From NCBI RefSeq assembly GCF_000173075.1, contig NZ_ABVL01000018.1, forward strand, positions 1 through 64,000: a DNA stretch of 64,000 nt, in the 5' to 3' direction. Source of the DNA: Chthoniobacter flavus Ellin428. GTDB lineage: Bacteria; Verrucomicrobiota; Verrucomicrobiia; Chthoniobacterales; Chthoniobacteraceae. Below are positions 45,069-54,467 of the stretch, piece after piece; position 1 is the first letter of the stretch, and every line of letters starts with the position of its first letter. The translations under genes and the position numbers were made by a program. The notes under the pieces are model-generated. The model saw only the letters and a program-made list of their open reading frames with translations. It did no database searches and had not been told where the DNA came from.

Positions 45069-47402
45069 TCACTTCCCTTTTTCCGACGAGGCCCTGACGA
45101 TTCGGAATCCGTAATTGTCGGTGCTGCTGTCGGGCGCCGCATGGACCCGGCAGGAAGAGAGGAGGCTCAATTTCCGCGCGCCATTGTACCAGGACGCGCC
45201 GCGCAGGACTTTGGCCGTGGATGTCTCGTTCCAGGAATCCAGACACCACTGCCAAACGTTGCCGCCCATATCGTAAAGTCCATATTGGTTCGGCTTGAAA
45301 CTCCCCACGGGAGAGGTCCACGGGAATCCATCGTCGTAACCCTTGATCGCGACGTCCGATCCCGTTTCTTCGCCGGTATAATTTCCAGCGCGCGGCGGCG
45401 GCGGCCACTCGGTGCCCCACGGATACACATCGGCGATAACGCTGTCTCGTTCGGCGGGCGTTTTTTGCGGTTCCTCGGGAAGCCCCACGGCTTTGCTCCA
45501 CTCCAGGTCGCTCGGCAGGCGGTAGACTCGATTCGCCGGAAGCACTCCCTCCTGGTGTTCCTTGTTCGTGAGCCATTCACAAAATGCCATGGCCTCCTGC
45601 CAGGTGACGTCGACCACCGGATGATCCGGTCCCTGCTTGAAACCCGCACTGCGCCAGCGCACTGACGGCAATTTGACGGCCTGCGCGAATGCTTCGAAGT
45701 CCTTCACCCGCGTCGGCCAGATGCAAAACTCCACGTCTCCCACGGGAACGAACCGCTGGCCCAGGCTGTTGACCGCAGGCGTGGCGACCGGCGTCTCCAT
45801 CTTCGGTCCTGGTGCGGATTCCACGCTTTTGACTTCGCGGCCACCCGTTTTGGTTTCGTCAGTAGCTCCCTTGTTTTGATTCAATTCCGGACGCCGGAGC
45901 GGCACGACGATTGTCTGATCATGGGATTCGAGTACGACATTATCGCCAGAGATCTGCTTCACTCGCACTGGAACCCGGGCACCGGGATTTTTCGACACGC
46001 GGAGCAATTCTCCCTCCGAATAGGCCCGCCCATTGATGACCGCGAGCGAGGGACTCGTGCCGCTGCCGACAAGAATGCTGGTCACTCGAAAGTTCTTTTC
46101 CTCGAAGGCGAGGTTCGGCGCCACGGCTGCTGCCGGTGAGTTCACCGGATGATCGATCGCCAGGTGTCCGCCGCTTGGTGTCTCGCTGGGTGATGGAGTC
46201 CGGCGGGGCTCGACCGGCGGCGAAACCCGTTGCACTCCCGTATTTCCGGCCGCGACCGCGGGCGTGGAAGCATCGGCCGCCGGACGCGCCGGAGGACCGG
46301 CCGGCGGGATTGGCCTAAACAGCAGCCAAAATCCAAGGAGGAAGGCCGCGACAGCGACGGAGATGATGAATGTCTTTTTCCCAGCGGATCGGGATGGCGG
46401 GAAGGTCTGATCGACCGGCGTGCTGGCGGCGGCTGCGGGCGAAGCCGCGGCGGCGCGGGGAGTGGAGGCGACGCTCTCGATGTCGGTCTGCACTTCGCGC
46501 GCTTGCTGGTAGCGGCGCTCGGGCAACCGCTCCAGAGCGTGGAGGACGATTCGATCGAGGCGCGTATCCACGGACGCTTTCTGGGAGGGCAATTCGAAAT
46601 GGCCTACGGGCAGTGCGCCGGTGAGGAGTTCGTAGAAGACCACGCCGAGGGAATAAATATCCGCGCGATGATCCACCGTCTCCGGTTTATCGAGTTGCTC
46701 CGGCGCCATGTAGCGCATGGTGCCGAGGGCCATGCCAGAAACCGTGAGCGTCATATCCAGCGGTTCGCGACCGAGCATTTTCGCCAGCCCGAAATCGGCG
46801 ATCTTGACGCGGCCTTTGGTGTCGATGAGGAGGTTCTCCGGCTTGATGTCCCGGTGCACAAGCCCTTCTTCGTGGGCGTACTGCAGGGCCTCGCAGATCT
46901 TCGGAATGATGGCGAGCGCTTCCCCTGGCGAGAGCTTCCGCCCTTGCTGCAACTGTCGCAGATTGGCGCCATCCACATATTCCATGACGATGAAGTAAAG
47001 GCCGTTGGTCTCGCCGAAATCGTGAACGGCGACGATGTTCGGGTGATTGAGCTTCGCGAGGGCGCGCGCCTCGCGGGTAAAGCGCGCGATGAAATTCGGC
47101 GAGAGCGCATCGACCGGCGGCAGGATCTTGAGCGCGACGATGCGGTCGAGCTGGATCTGCCGCGCTTTGTAGACCACGCCCATGCCCCCGCGGCCGAGCA
47201 ATTCGAGGATTTCGAACTGCGGCAGTTTCTTCGCGACCTCGGCGGGGGCGGCGATGTCCGTCAGGTCGTCCGGCAAGCCATCACCAGCGCCGCTGGGCGG
47301 CGGGCCGGCGGCAGCCTTCAGCAGACACTGGGGGCACAGGCCTTCGGGGGCATCCGGGGCGAGCGGTTGCCGACATTGCGGACAGAAGCGGGAGGTTTCC
47401 AT
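45069..47402 (-). CDS. Ser/Thr protein kinase fused to an FGE/sulfatase-modifying-like domain
   Basis: 777 aa from the ATG at 47402. N-terminal zinc ribbon (CPQC at 7-10 and CPQC at 23-26), Pknl2 kinase domain with GRGGMG, ALKIL, HRDIKPEN and ADFGLAK all intact, then a membrane segment (FIISVAVAAFLLGFWLLF), a Pro-rich stalk, and a C-terminal FGE-sulfatase-like domain (VVDVTWQEAMAFCEWL, YRLPSDLEWSKAVG, YDMGGNVWQWCLDSW, VLRGASWYNG). The external domain is more likely a ligand-binding fold than an enzyme. A sigma factor gene lies 63 bases upstream on the same strand. Confidence 0.9.
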   Translation of the reverse strand: METSRFCPQCRQPLAPDAPEGLCPQCLLKAAAGPPPSGAGDGLPDDLTDIAAPAEVAKKLPQFEILELLGRGGMGVVYKARQIQLDRIVALKILPPVDALSPNFIARFTREARALAKLNHPNIVAVHDFGETNGLYFIVMEYVDGANLRQLQQGRKLSPGEALAIIPKICEALQYAHEEGLVHRDIKPENLLIDTKGRVKIADFGLAKMLGREPLDMTLTVSGMALGTMRYMAPEQLDKPETVDHRADIYSLGVVFYELLTGALPVGHFELPSQKASVDTRLDRIVLHALERLPERRYQQAREVQTDIESVASTPRAAAASPAAAASTPVDQTFPPSRSAGKKTFIISVAVAAFLLGFWLLFRPIPPAGPPARPAADASTPAVAAGNTGVQRVSPPVEPRRTPSPSETPSGGHLAIDHPVNSPAAAVAPNLAFEEKNFRVTSILVGSGTSPSLAVINGRAYSEGELLRVSKNPGARVPVRVKQISGDNVVLESHDQTIVVPLRRPELNQNKGATDETKTGGREVKSVESAPGPKMETPVATPAVNSLGQRFVPVGDVEFCIWPTRVKDFEAFAQAVKLPSVRWRSAGFKQGPDHPVVDVTWQEAMAFCEWLTNKEHQEGVLPANRVYRLPSDLEWSKAVGLPEEPQKTPAERDSVIADVYPWGTEWPPPPRAGNYTGEETGSDVAIKGYDDGFPWTSPVGSFKPNQYGLYDMGGNVWQWCLDSWNETSTAKVLRGASWYNGARKLSLLSSCRVHAAPDSSTDNYGFRIVRASSEKGK

Positions 47403-47465
47403 GGGCGTTTTGTTTCCCCCCTTAAAGAAGCGCCGACCCAAGGTTGTTACGGACTTTTTGTAGAA

Positions 47466-48224
47466 TCATGAGGCCAGGGCGGCGAAAAGGCGCGCCAGTT
47501 CCGCATCCACTTCGCCAGGGCCGGCCACGGTGTCCGCGATCTCCGCGCGGATGAGATCGCGGTAGCGCAGCCGAAACCGATGTGCGGCCACCCGGACGGC
47601 GGTTTCCTGCGCATTCAGCCGCGCGGCAATTTCGGCGTAAGACACTTTCCCGCCGCTGAGCGAGGGTTTGAACTCCTCGAAAAGCGTCTCCTTTCCCACG
47701 GCGGCGAACTCGCGCCGGAGACGGGCGAGGACTCGATCGAGAAGGGTGAGCGCCCACCGGCGTTCGTAGAAGCGATCGGCGGTCATGGGATCCGCGGGCT
47801 CCAAGGCGTAGCGCTCTTCCGCGGACTGCGCGTCGAAGGAAAGCGGGGATTGCAGGCCGCCGCGCTTCAGCGCATGGGCGCGGTCCCATTCGTTCGCGAG
47901 GAAATGGCGCATCGACGCCAGAAGAAAGGAGCGAAACCGGCCCTTTTCGCGGCGGACGGCCTGGAGCCAGCCCTTCTGCAGGAGACGCGCGAAGAATTCC
48001 TGAGTGAGATCCTGCGCGTCTTGTGTGGAGTGGCCTTCCCTCCGGACAAAGGCGTAGAGCGGATACCAGTAAGCATGGCAAAGGTGCTCCAAGGCCTTGT
48101 CCGCCAACTGGGAGTCATCGCCGCCGGCGGCCACGACCACGCTCCACCGCGTCAATTCAAAACGCCCTGCTTCCGGAACGTCTGGGCCGAAGGATGCGGG
48201 GGGTTCGCGGCGCATATCTTGCAT
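47466..48224 (-). CDS. Sigma-70-like factor associated with kinase gene
   Basis: 252 aa from the ATG at 48224 (48215 is equally possible). Region 2-like segment STQDAQDLTQEFFARLLQKGWL and region 4-like VSYAEIAARLNAQETAVRVAAHRFRLRYRDLI. Longer than typical ECF factors, as in the planctomycete/verrucomicrobial group that is found directly upstream of zinc-ribbon Ser/Thr kinases. The kinase at 45069-47402 is the probable regulatory partner. Confidence 0.85.
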   Translation of the reverse strand: MQDMRREPPASFGPDVPEAGRFELTRWSVVVAAGGDDSQLADKALEHLCHAYWYPLYAFVRREGHSTQDAQDLTQEFFARLLQKGWLQAVRREKGRFRSFLLASMRHFLANEWDRAHALKRGGLQSPLSFDAQSAEERYALEPADPMTADRFYERRWALTLLDRVLARLRREFAAVGKETLFEEFKPSLSGGKVSYAEIAARLNAQETAVRVAAHRFRLRYRDLIRAEIADTVAGPGEVDAELARLFAALAS

Positions 48225-48479
48225 CGATGCAATACACCAGCAACATGCCGTCTTGGAAGCGAACATCTTCGAAATCATTCAGCCTAAAAGGAGGTTCGAC
48301 TCGCACGATTCGGCCTCGCATTTTTCCAACGCACGTTTGCTATCGTCGAATAGGTTGGGAGGCCGGAGGGCGACATCCGGAATGACGTTCGTATCCAGTT
48401 GAACCCTCAAAGAGACGCTGGCGAAAGCTTCAATCGACTGCTTGACATCCCGCTGAAATCGGACTAAACGCGCGGCGCG

Positions 48480-48698
48480 ATGAATCCCGAAGTAAAAAAC
48501 TGCAGGATCTGTGGCGCCGAAATACCGAAAGAACGGCTCGATGTTATTCCCGACACCGAAGTCTGTGTCAGATGCAGCAAAAAGATCGGCGGCGAATTCG
48601 AGCTGAAAGTCACCGTCGGCGGCACCGCCAAGCCCGGCAGCCTCAAAATCACAGGCCAGGAAGTATCCATCCAGCGCCAGCCCAAGCGGCTCCTCTGA
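48480..48698 (+). CDS. Small zinc-ribbon protein (TraR/DksA-like C4 motif)
   Basis: 72 aa. CRICGAEIPKERLDVIPDTEVCVRC gives two Cys pairs spaced as in the DksA/TraR zinc finger; the C-terminal part (ELKVTVGGTAKPGSLKITGQ) is beta-like. The coiled coil that lets DksA reach the polymerase channel is absent, so it is not a full DksA. Lone plus-strand gene between two minus-strand genes. Confidence 0.7.
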   Translation: MNPEVKNCRICGAEIPKERLDVIPDTEVCVRCSKKIGGEFELKVTVGGTAKPGSLKITGQEVSIQRQPKRLL

Positions 48699-48794
48699 CC
48701 AGGCTCTGCTTGAAGTAGCGTCGCTCTGTCCGCCCGCGACGAGCGCAACGCAGACGGTCCAATCGTGCCGTGAAGAAACGCAGTCTTTAGCGGA

Positions 48795-49700
48795 CTATTT
48801 GGCAGCTTCGACGGGAGGCTCCGCCGCTTCGAGTTGGACGAGCTTGGTGTAGACGCCCATCACGTCCTCCCGCAGTTTCGTCGACTTCGTCACCCAGGCT
48901 TTGTAGGCGGAGGATTCCATAAAGGACGAAAACGCCTGGGCCTGTTGGTCGGCATAGGCGCGCTCGTCCTTCTGCTTTTTGCGAATCGCTTCCCCGGCGC
49001 CCCCGGAATTCCTTCCCGGGTGAAGGGGCATCGTATTGACAATGCTCGCGCCATTGGACAACGACGGCACCAGCGCCGAAGAGACGGCGGCCGCCCGTGT
49101 CTGGGCACGCTCGTCCATCCCGTTGGTCAACGCATCACAGACCCAAATGGCGTATTGGCAAATCTGCTTTTGCGATGGTGTTTTGGCCCTGACGGCCTCG
49201 CCACTCAACGTCGCGCGCAGCTTTTCCACGCTCACCCGCGGCATTTGCGGCTCCTGCGGCAAGGGCGCGAGAATCGCGTCCAGGCACGGCTCCAGCAGCG
49301 GCTCGACTTGTTGGGAGGGCGGCAGGTTCGCCGCGACAGCCGGCACCTCGGGGGTTTTGTCCGGGTCTTCGCGAGTCAGTCTTTTCCCGGAAACCACAAC
49401 CCCCTGGGCATTCTTTCCAGAGAGGCGGTTTTCGTCTTTGTCCAAAGTGAGGGTATCGACAGTTCCCATCGCCCAGAAGATGCGATATTTGCGCGGCACT
49501 TCGCCTGGATTCAGGCACTTCCAGGTCGATGTGTGACCTACGTTGCTCGTGAGGCGACCGTCGGAATGGAAGACCTTGGTCGAATTGGTGAACCATTTCC
49601 ATTGCCCCAAAATCGGATCGCTCAACTCGGCTCCCCAAGCCGGGTTGAACAGACCAACTAAAACGATGAACAAGGCGCAGACCATCCTGGAGGAACGCAT
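48795..49700 (-). CDS. Hypothetical secreted protein
   Basis: 301 aa with a signal peptide (MVCALFIVLVGLFNPAWGAE). The first part (DPILGQWKWFTNSTKVFHSDGRL, TLTLDKDENRLSGKNAQG) resembles the lipocalin-like beta-repeat of small secreted verrucomicrobial proteins that describe a fill-in weight of product; the rest is helical and charged. No enzyme motif recognised. Confidence 0.7.
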   Translation of the reverse strand: MRSSRMVCALFIVLVGLFNPAWGAELSDPILGQWKWFTNSTKVFHSDGRLTSNVGHTSTWKCLNPGEVPRKYRIFWAMGTVDTLTLDKDENRLSGKNAQGVVVSGKRLTREDPDKTPEVPAVAANLPPSQQVEPLLEPCLDAILAPLPQEPQMPRVSVEKLRATLSGEAVRAKTPSQKQICQYAIWVCDALTNGMDERAQTRAAAVSSALVPSLSNGASIVNTMPLHPGRNSGGAGEAIRKKQKDERAYADQQAQAFSSFMESSAYKAWVTKSTKLREDVMGVYTKLVQLEAAEPPVEAAK

Positions 49701-49923
49701 CGCTCCAATAGAGAGAATTGTCCTCGACTTGCAACGGCGAAAAAACCCCGCGGGTGGCGTGCAACTACCACGCTAGAAACAAGCACGCGCGCGATACGGG
49801 TCGGGCGACATTTTGACGGTTCCAAATCTCGATAGTCGATTTAGGCGGATCACGTACGAGAAGCGATCCAACGCTGTACGCCGGACCGGAATGGATGGAC
49901 ATGATCGCTGGACGAATCAGAAG

Positions 49924-51831
49924 ATGCCGCTGGCCTCCCAATCCCTCGCCTACTTTGTGATCCCTTCTATCTCCCGCCTTCTGCTCATTAGCTTTTGTTG
50001 CTCCGCGATTGCCGCGCGGGCCGCCGTCGTCAGCGTGGAGGTCTTGCAACGCACGGAGGATGACAAGACGGGTTACGAGCAGATCACCGGCAAACTGCAC
50101 TTCGCAATCGATCCGAAGTTGCCCGGCAATGCAGTCATCGCGGACGTCGGCCTCGCGCCGACGAATGCGTCGGGCAAGGTGAGCTTCGTGGCGGATCTGC
50201 GGCTGTGGAAGCCGAAGGACGCGGCGCGCAGCAATGGCGCGGCGTGGGTGGAGATTCCGAATCGAGGAGGCAGGGCGAGCCTGTCCGCGGCCCTGATGGC
50301 GCAGGGATTCACGATGCTGAACGTCGGCTGGGAATTCGACGTGCCGGCGAAGCCGGATGCCCTGCGCATCGAAGTGCCGCGGGCGCGGAACAAGGATGGC
50401 TCGGCGATTCGCGGCGTGGTGAGCGCGCAGTTCACGCCGGACAAACCCACCGAGGAACAGACGATCTCCGACCTGGCCGACTACCCGCCCGTCGATCTCG
50501 ATGGTCCCGACAGCAAGCTCATCGTGCGCACGCGCGCTGCCTGGCCCGGGGGCAGCGAGATTCCGCGCACGCAGTGGAGTTGGAAGAACCAGCGCCTGCA
50601 TCTCGAGGGCGGATTCGCGCCAGGGAAGACCTACGAAATTTTCTACCTGAGCGAAGCGCCGCCCGTCGCGGGGCTGGGCTATGCGGCCATCCGCGATGCG
50701 GTATCGTGGTTGAAGTACGATGCGACCTCGCTCGCCCCGGTGAAGCATGCGTATGCTTTCGGTGCGTCGCAATGCGGACGCATGCTGCGCGACTTCGTCT
50801 ATCTCGGCTTCGATACCGACGAACAGGATCGCCTGGCGCTCGATGGCGTGATGGCCCATATCGCCGGCGCCGGGCGGCTCGTGCTCAATGAGCGCTGGGC
50901 CACGCCGCGCAGCCTCGCGAGCTACTACACGGCCTCGTATCCCTTCGCGGACACCGCGCAGCGGGATCCGGTCAGCGGCCACTCCGAAGGCATCCTCGAA
51001 AACCCGCGGGTGAAACAAGCCCCCAAGATCTTCTACACCAACACGGCCACCGAATACTGGGGCGGCGGTCGCGTGGCCGCACTCACGCATACGAATGTTG
51101 CCGGCACGCAAGACATCGCCTTCCCCGCGAATGTGCGCTCGTATTTCCTGGCCGGTACCTCCCATGGACCGGCCCCCTTTCCCCCGACCGCCCAGGCCAG
51201 CGGCGCTCCGCTCGCGGATCCGATCAATGCGAATGCCACGGTGAACGCGCTGCGGACGGCGATGCACCGCTGGGTGAGCGAAGGCGTCGAGCCACCGCCG
51301 AGCGTTTACCCCAAACTCGCCGATGGCACGCTCACGCCCGTGGCCGACATTCATTACCCGAAAGTGCCCGGTATCGCCGCGCCCAACGCGGTGCAAGCGG
51401 GTGGACGCGTACGCGATCCGCTCTGGCCCGATGGCGCGGGCGAAGGCACCGCACTGCCACTGCTCGTCCCGCAAGTCGATGCGGATGGCAACGACCTCGG
51501 CGGGATTCGCATGCCCGACCTCGCCGTGCCGCTCGGCACCGCCGCCGGCTGGGTATTTCGTCCGCCATCCATGGGTTCTCCTGATACCCTCGTGATGCTG
51601 CGCGGCGCATGGACGCCCTTCGCCGCGACCAAAACTCAGCGGGAGAAGACCGGCGATCCGCGCCTTTCACTCGAAGAGCGCTACGCCTCGAAGGACGAGT
51701 TCATGACGAAGGTGAGTGCGGTCATCCAGCAACTGATCGAGCGGCGGCTCATGCTGGAGAGCGACCGCGAGCCGCAAATGAAACAGGCAAGCGAGCGCTG
51801 GGATTGGGTCTCCAAACGAGCGGGAGAATAG
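49924..51831 (+). CDS. Secreted alpha/beta-hydrolase-domain protein
   Basis: 635 aa from the ATG at 49924; the frame is open from 49813 but the added residues are not plausible. Signal peptide (SRLLLISFCCSAIAARA). The nucleophile elbow reads YAFGASQCGRMLRDF (GxSxxGR type), and the C-terminal part contains a conserved aromatic/Pro-rich region (DIHYPKVPGIAAPN, LVPQVDADGNDLGGIRMPD). It resembles the alpha/beta-hydrolase domain family PF20091 from memory. Substrate unknown. Confidence 0.72.
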   Translation: MPLASQSLAYFVIPSISRLLLISFCCSAIAARAAVVSVEVLQRTEDDKTGYEQITGKLHFAIDPKLPGNAVIADVGLAPTNASGKVSFVADLRLWKPKDAARSNGAAWVEIPNRGGRASLSAALMAQGFTMLNVGWEFDVPAKPDALRIEVPRARNKDGSAIRGVVSAQFTPDKPTEEQTISDLADYPPVDLDGPDSKLIVRTRAAWPGGSEIPRTQWSWKNQRLHLEGGFAPGKTYEIFYLSEAPPVAGLGYAAIRDAVSWLKYDATSLAPVKHAYAFGASQCGRMLRDFVYLGFDTDEQDRLALDGVMAHIAGAGRLVLNERWATPRSLASYYTASYPFADTAQRDPVSGHSEGILENPRVKQAPKIFYTNTATEYWGGGRVAALTHTNVAGTQDIAFPANVRSYFLAGTSHGPAPFPPTAQASGAPLADPINANATVNALRTAMHRWVSEGVEPPPSVYPKLADGTLTPVADIHYPKVPGIAAPNAVQAGGRVRDPLWPDGAGEGTALPLLVPQVDADGNDLGGIRMPDLAVPLGTAAGWVFRPPSMGSPDTLVMLRGAWTPFAATKTQREKTGDPRLSLEERYASKDEFMTKVSAVIQQLIERRLMLESDREPQMKQASERWDWVSKRAGE

Positions 51832-51904
51832 GGCGTGAAACCGGCCGCCCGGGTTATAGCATTTTAAATAATACCGCAGCCGGGATCACTCGAGGGAACG
51901 GTCC

Positions 51905-52232
51905 GAATTTAACGCAGAGGGCACAGCGCGGCGGAGCCGCAACCAAAAGGGGAGCCACGAACATTCGAAAAGACAGGGAAGGGAAAGTGACCCGCGAATC
52001 ACCCGAATGACGCGAATGATCTGCCCTCATTCGTGTTATTTGCGTGATTCGCGGGCCAAAAATTCTACGCGTCGTGCGGACATTTTCATGGTTAGCACTG
52101 CAGAGAATTTTGAGAGAGGAAAGGAGGGATGGCTCTTCCTCTGCGGCCCTCTGCGTTCTCGGCGTCCTCTGCGTTTAAATGGGTAGGGCCTTTGGTTGCG
52201 GCTCCGCCGCGCTGCGCCCTCTGCGTTTAAAT
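51905..52232. repeat. Nested hairpin repeats downstream of the hydrolase gene
   Basis: Outer arms: 51908-51951 (AACGCAGAGGGCACAGCG, then CGGAGCCGCAACCAAAAGG) and 52185-52232 (CCTTTGGTTGCGGCTCCG, then CGCCCTCTGCGTTTAAA), nearly complementary. Inside, 51990-52020 (CGCGAATCACCCGAATGACG) pairs with 52028-52056 (CATTCGTGTTATTTGCGTGA, then TTCGCG). A further run of CCTCTGCG units lies at 52137-52175. The 427-base gap has no gene. Confidence 0.8.
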
Positions 52233-52258
52233 TAGCCGCGACTACTCGAACATTCTCG

Positions 52259-52897
52259 TCATCCCGTTTTCTTTGGGGGTTCCGGTTGGGAGACCAATGG
52301 GTCGGGATACAGGAGCGCTTCCAATTCACGTTGCATCGGAACCCACTGACGGCGCCACACCCGTCGGTTCAGCCACCAGGTGACGCCGGCAATCAGTACC
52401 GTCATGACGGACATTCCGATCTTGGCCATCAACTCGATCCGCATCCCCCAGGTTGAAACGCACATTCCGACCAGGAACGGCAGCACATACCACCACAGCA
52501 ACGTGCGGCTGTCATCGGCCTGCTGGCGAACCTTCGCCAGGTCGTATTTCAACCATTCCATGACCGGTGCATCCGCAATCGGTTGCGGTACGGAACGCAG
52601 GCGCCGGATGCTTTTCCATGACGCCAATAGCATCCCGCCAATGATGATGAAATAGCCAATCCGCACGACGAAATTCGGAGTCGTAAAGACGTAGATAATG
52701 AACGGCACGGTGACCAGGACGTACAACGCCGCTCCCCAGAAATCGGTCTTATTCAATCCCGGGTGCATCTTCGCCATCTTCTTTCGCATCACCGCGATTT
52801 GTTCGTCGGCCGTCAGCGCCGGACCGCCGGAGGGCTTCTGCTCCTGCCAGACGCACTTTAGCGCCTGCCAGAGGTCTTTTGGTTCCTGGTCATTCAT
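52259..52897 (-). CDS. Membrane protein partner of ECF sigma factor
   Basis: 212 aa. Hydrophilic N-terminus (about 1-52), then two close membrane segments (FWGAALYVLVTVPFIIYVF, IGYFIIIGGMLLASW) and two more further on (WWYVLPFLVGMCVSTWG, IGMSVMTVLIAGVTWWL). It overlaps the 3' end of the ECF sigma gene by 8 bases, so it is very likely co-translated and could be the anti-sigma factor, although no zinc-binding anti-sigma motif is visible. Confidence 0.75.
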   Translation of the reverse strand: MNDQEPKDLWQALKCVWQEQKPSGGPALTADEQIAVMRKKMAKMHPGLNKTDFWGAALYVLVTVPFIIYVFTTPNFVVRIGYFIIIGGMLLASWKSIRRLRSVPQPIADAPVMEWLKYDLAKVRQQADDSRTLLWWYVLPFLVGMCVSTWGMRIELMAKIGMSVMTVLIAGVTWWLNRRVWRRQWVPMQRELEALLYPDPLVSQPEPPKKTG

Positions 52898-53417
52898 GTC
52901 CGGCCTCCTTCATCAAGGTTAGAAGCTTCTTTTTCGCGCGATGCAACCGCACGCCCACGTTGCTTTCGGTGATACCCATGATTGCGGCGATCTGCTCGTA
53001 ACTCAAATCTTCGAGGAACAACGTGATGAGCGCTTTTTCCACGTCGTCTAATTGTGCAATCGCTTCGTAGAGATGGGTGAGTTGATCGTTCCTGGATTCA
53101 GTGACCGGTTGGGTTTCCAGTATCTGTTCGAGTTGGGCGTGGTCGTGGGTCGTGGTTTGAGCCGCACCGCGGGAAGTCTTCCTGCGCACAAAACTCATCG
53201 AGGCGTTGAGGGCGATGCGGTAGAGCCACGTGCCGGCGTAGCGATCCTCCTGCAAATTCGGCAGACCGCGCCAAATCTGGAACAGGATTTCCTGATAAAG
53301 GTCATCTTGATCGTCACGATTCCAGGCATAGACGCGGCAGATTTTCAAAATCTTCGGTCGATTCTCGTTCACGAGTTCGAGAAAGCGTCCTTCGTTGTTT
53401 TGAAATCCAGAGTTCAA
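52890..53417 (-). CDS. ECF-subfamily RNA polymerase sigma factor
   Basis: 175 aa. Region 2: VYAWNRDDQDDLYQEILFQIWRGLPNLQ with TWLYRIALNASMSFVRR; region 4: LDDVEKALITLFLEDLSYEQIAAIMGITESNVGVRLHRAKKKL, a textbook ECF arrangement. Its downstream overlapping gene encodes a four-helix membrane protein, the likely controlling partner. Confidence 0.93.
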   Translation of the reverse strand: MNSGFQNNEGRFLELVNENRPKILKICRVYAWNRDDQDDLYQEILFQIWRGLPNLQEDRYAGTWLYRIALNASMSFVRRKTSRGAAQTTTHDHAQLEQILETQPVTESRNDQLTHLYEAIAQLDDVEKALITLFLEDLSYEQIAAIMGITESNVGVRLHRAKKKLLTLMKEAGHE

Positions 53418-53522
53418 ATTGTTTCCTTTGACTGATTAGTCGCAGACGCGCAGGAGAATATTACAAAGGCGAAAATATTTTGGGGGTATCACCACTTGGA
53501 CGAACCGTATATCATCTCACCG

Positions 53523-54458
53523 ATGTCCCCCGATACCACCTCCCCTTTGCCCCAATCCCGGCGGCGTTTCCTGCAAATTTCCGCCGCGCTGCCCGCCATG
53601 GTCGCCGCACGATCGCTAATGCCCGGTGAACTCAGCGCCGCCGATGCCCCCGCGCCGCCTCCGGTCCCAAAAAAATACCCGATCGGCATCGAACTCTACA
53701 GTGTTCGCGGTGAGCTGACCAAAGACCTGCCCAATACTTTGCGCACCGTCGCCAAGATCGGTTACGAGGTGGTCGAGTTCTACTCACCGTATTTCGGCTG
53801 GACGTTTCCCTTTGCGAAAGACGTCCGCGCCCAACTCGACGATCTCGGTCTCCGCTGCTTCTCGACGCACAACGGTTTCGAGTCTCTGCTGCCGGGGGAG
53901 ACCATGTCACATGCCATCGAGCTCAACCAGATCCTCGGCGCGCGCCAAATCATCATGGCTTCCGCGCCGCGGACCACCAAGACCGTCGATGACTGGAAAC
54001 GCCTTTGCGGTCACCTGGCGACGGCCGTCGAAGAACTGAAACCGCACGGCCTCTCGGCGGGCTTCCACAATCATCATGTCGAATGGTTGCCGTTGGAGAA
54101 CGGCCCGCGGATCATGGACATCCTGGCCGCCAACACGCCGCCGGAATTTATTTTGCAGTTCGACGTCGGGACCTGCCTCGAAGCCGGCGCCGATCCGATC
54201 GCCTGGATCCGGGCGAATCCCGGCCGCATCAAGAGCGTGCACCTCAAGGATTGGGCGCCCGGTGATAAATCCGCGGAGAAAGGGTATCGCGTGCTTTTCG
54301 GCGAAGGCGTGGCCCCGTGGAAGGAGATCACGGCCGCGGTCGAATCCGTCGGGGGCGTGGAGTTCTATCTGATGGAACAGGAAGGCAGCCGCTTTTCGGA
54401 ATTCGAAACCGCCGAACGCTGCCTCGCTTCGTGGAGGAAACTGCGGGCAGGCGGCTGA
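53523..54458 (+). CDS. Sugar phosphate isomerase/epimerase-like TIM-barrel protein with Tat signal
   Basis: 311 aa from the ATG at 53523. Tat signal SRRRFLQISAALPAMVAARS. The body matches the AP-endonuclease-2/xylose-isomerase-like barrel: IGIELYSVRGELTKDLPNTLRTVAKIGYEVVEFYSPYFG, GFHNHHVEW, FDVGTCLEAGADP, KSVHLKDW, EGVAPWKEI. Metal ligands (Glu, His, Asp, Glu) are expected. Export points to a periplasmic sugar role. Common in Verrucomicrobia. Confidence 0.88.
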   Translation: MSPDTTSPLPQSRRRFLQISAALPAMVAARSLMPGELSAADAPAPPPVPKKYPIGIELYSVRGELTKDLPNTLRTVAKIGYEVVEFYSPYFGWTFPFAKDVRAQLDDLGLRCFSTHNGFESLLPGETMSHAIELNQILGARQIIMASAPRTTKTVDDWKRLCGHLATAVEELKPHGLSAGFHNHHVEWLPLENGPRIMDILAANTPPEFILQFDVGTCLEAGADPIAWIRANPGRIKSVHLKDWAPGDKSAEKGYRVLFGEGVAPWKEITAAVESVGGVEFYLMEQEGSRFSEFETAERCLASWRKLRAGG

Positions 54459-54467
54459 TAAACTGCC

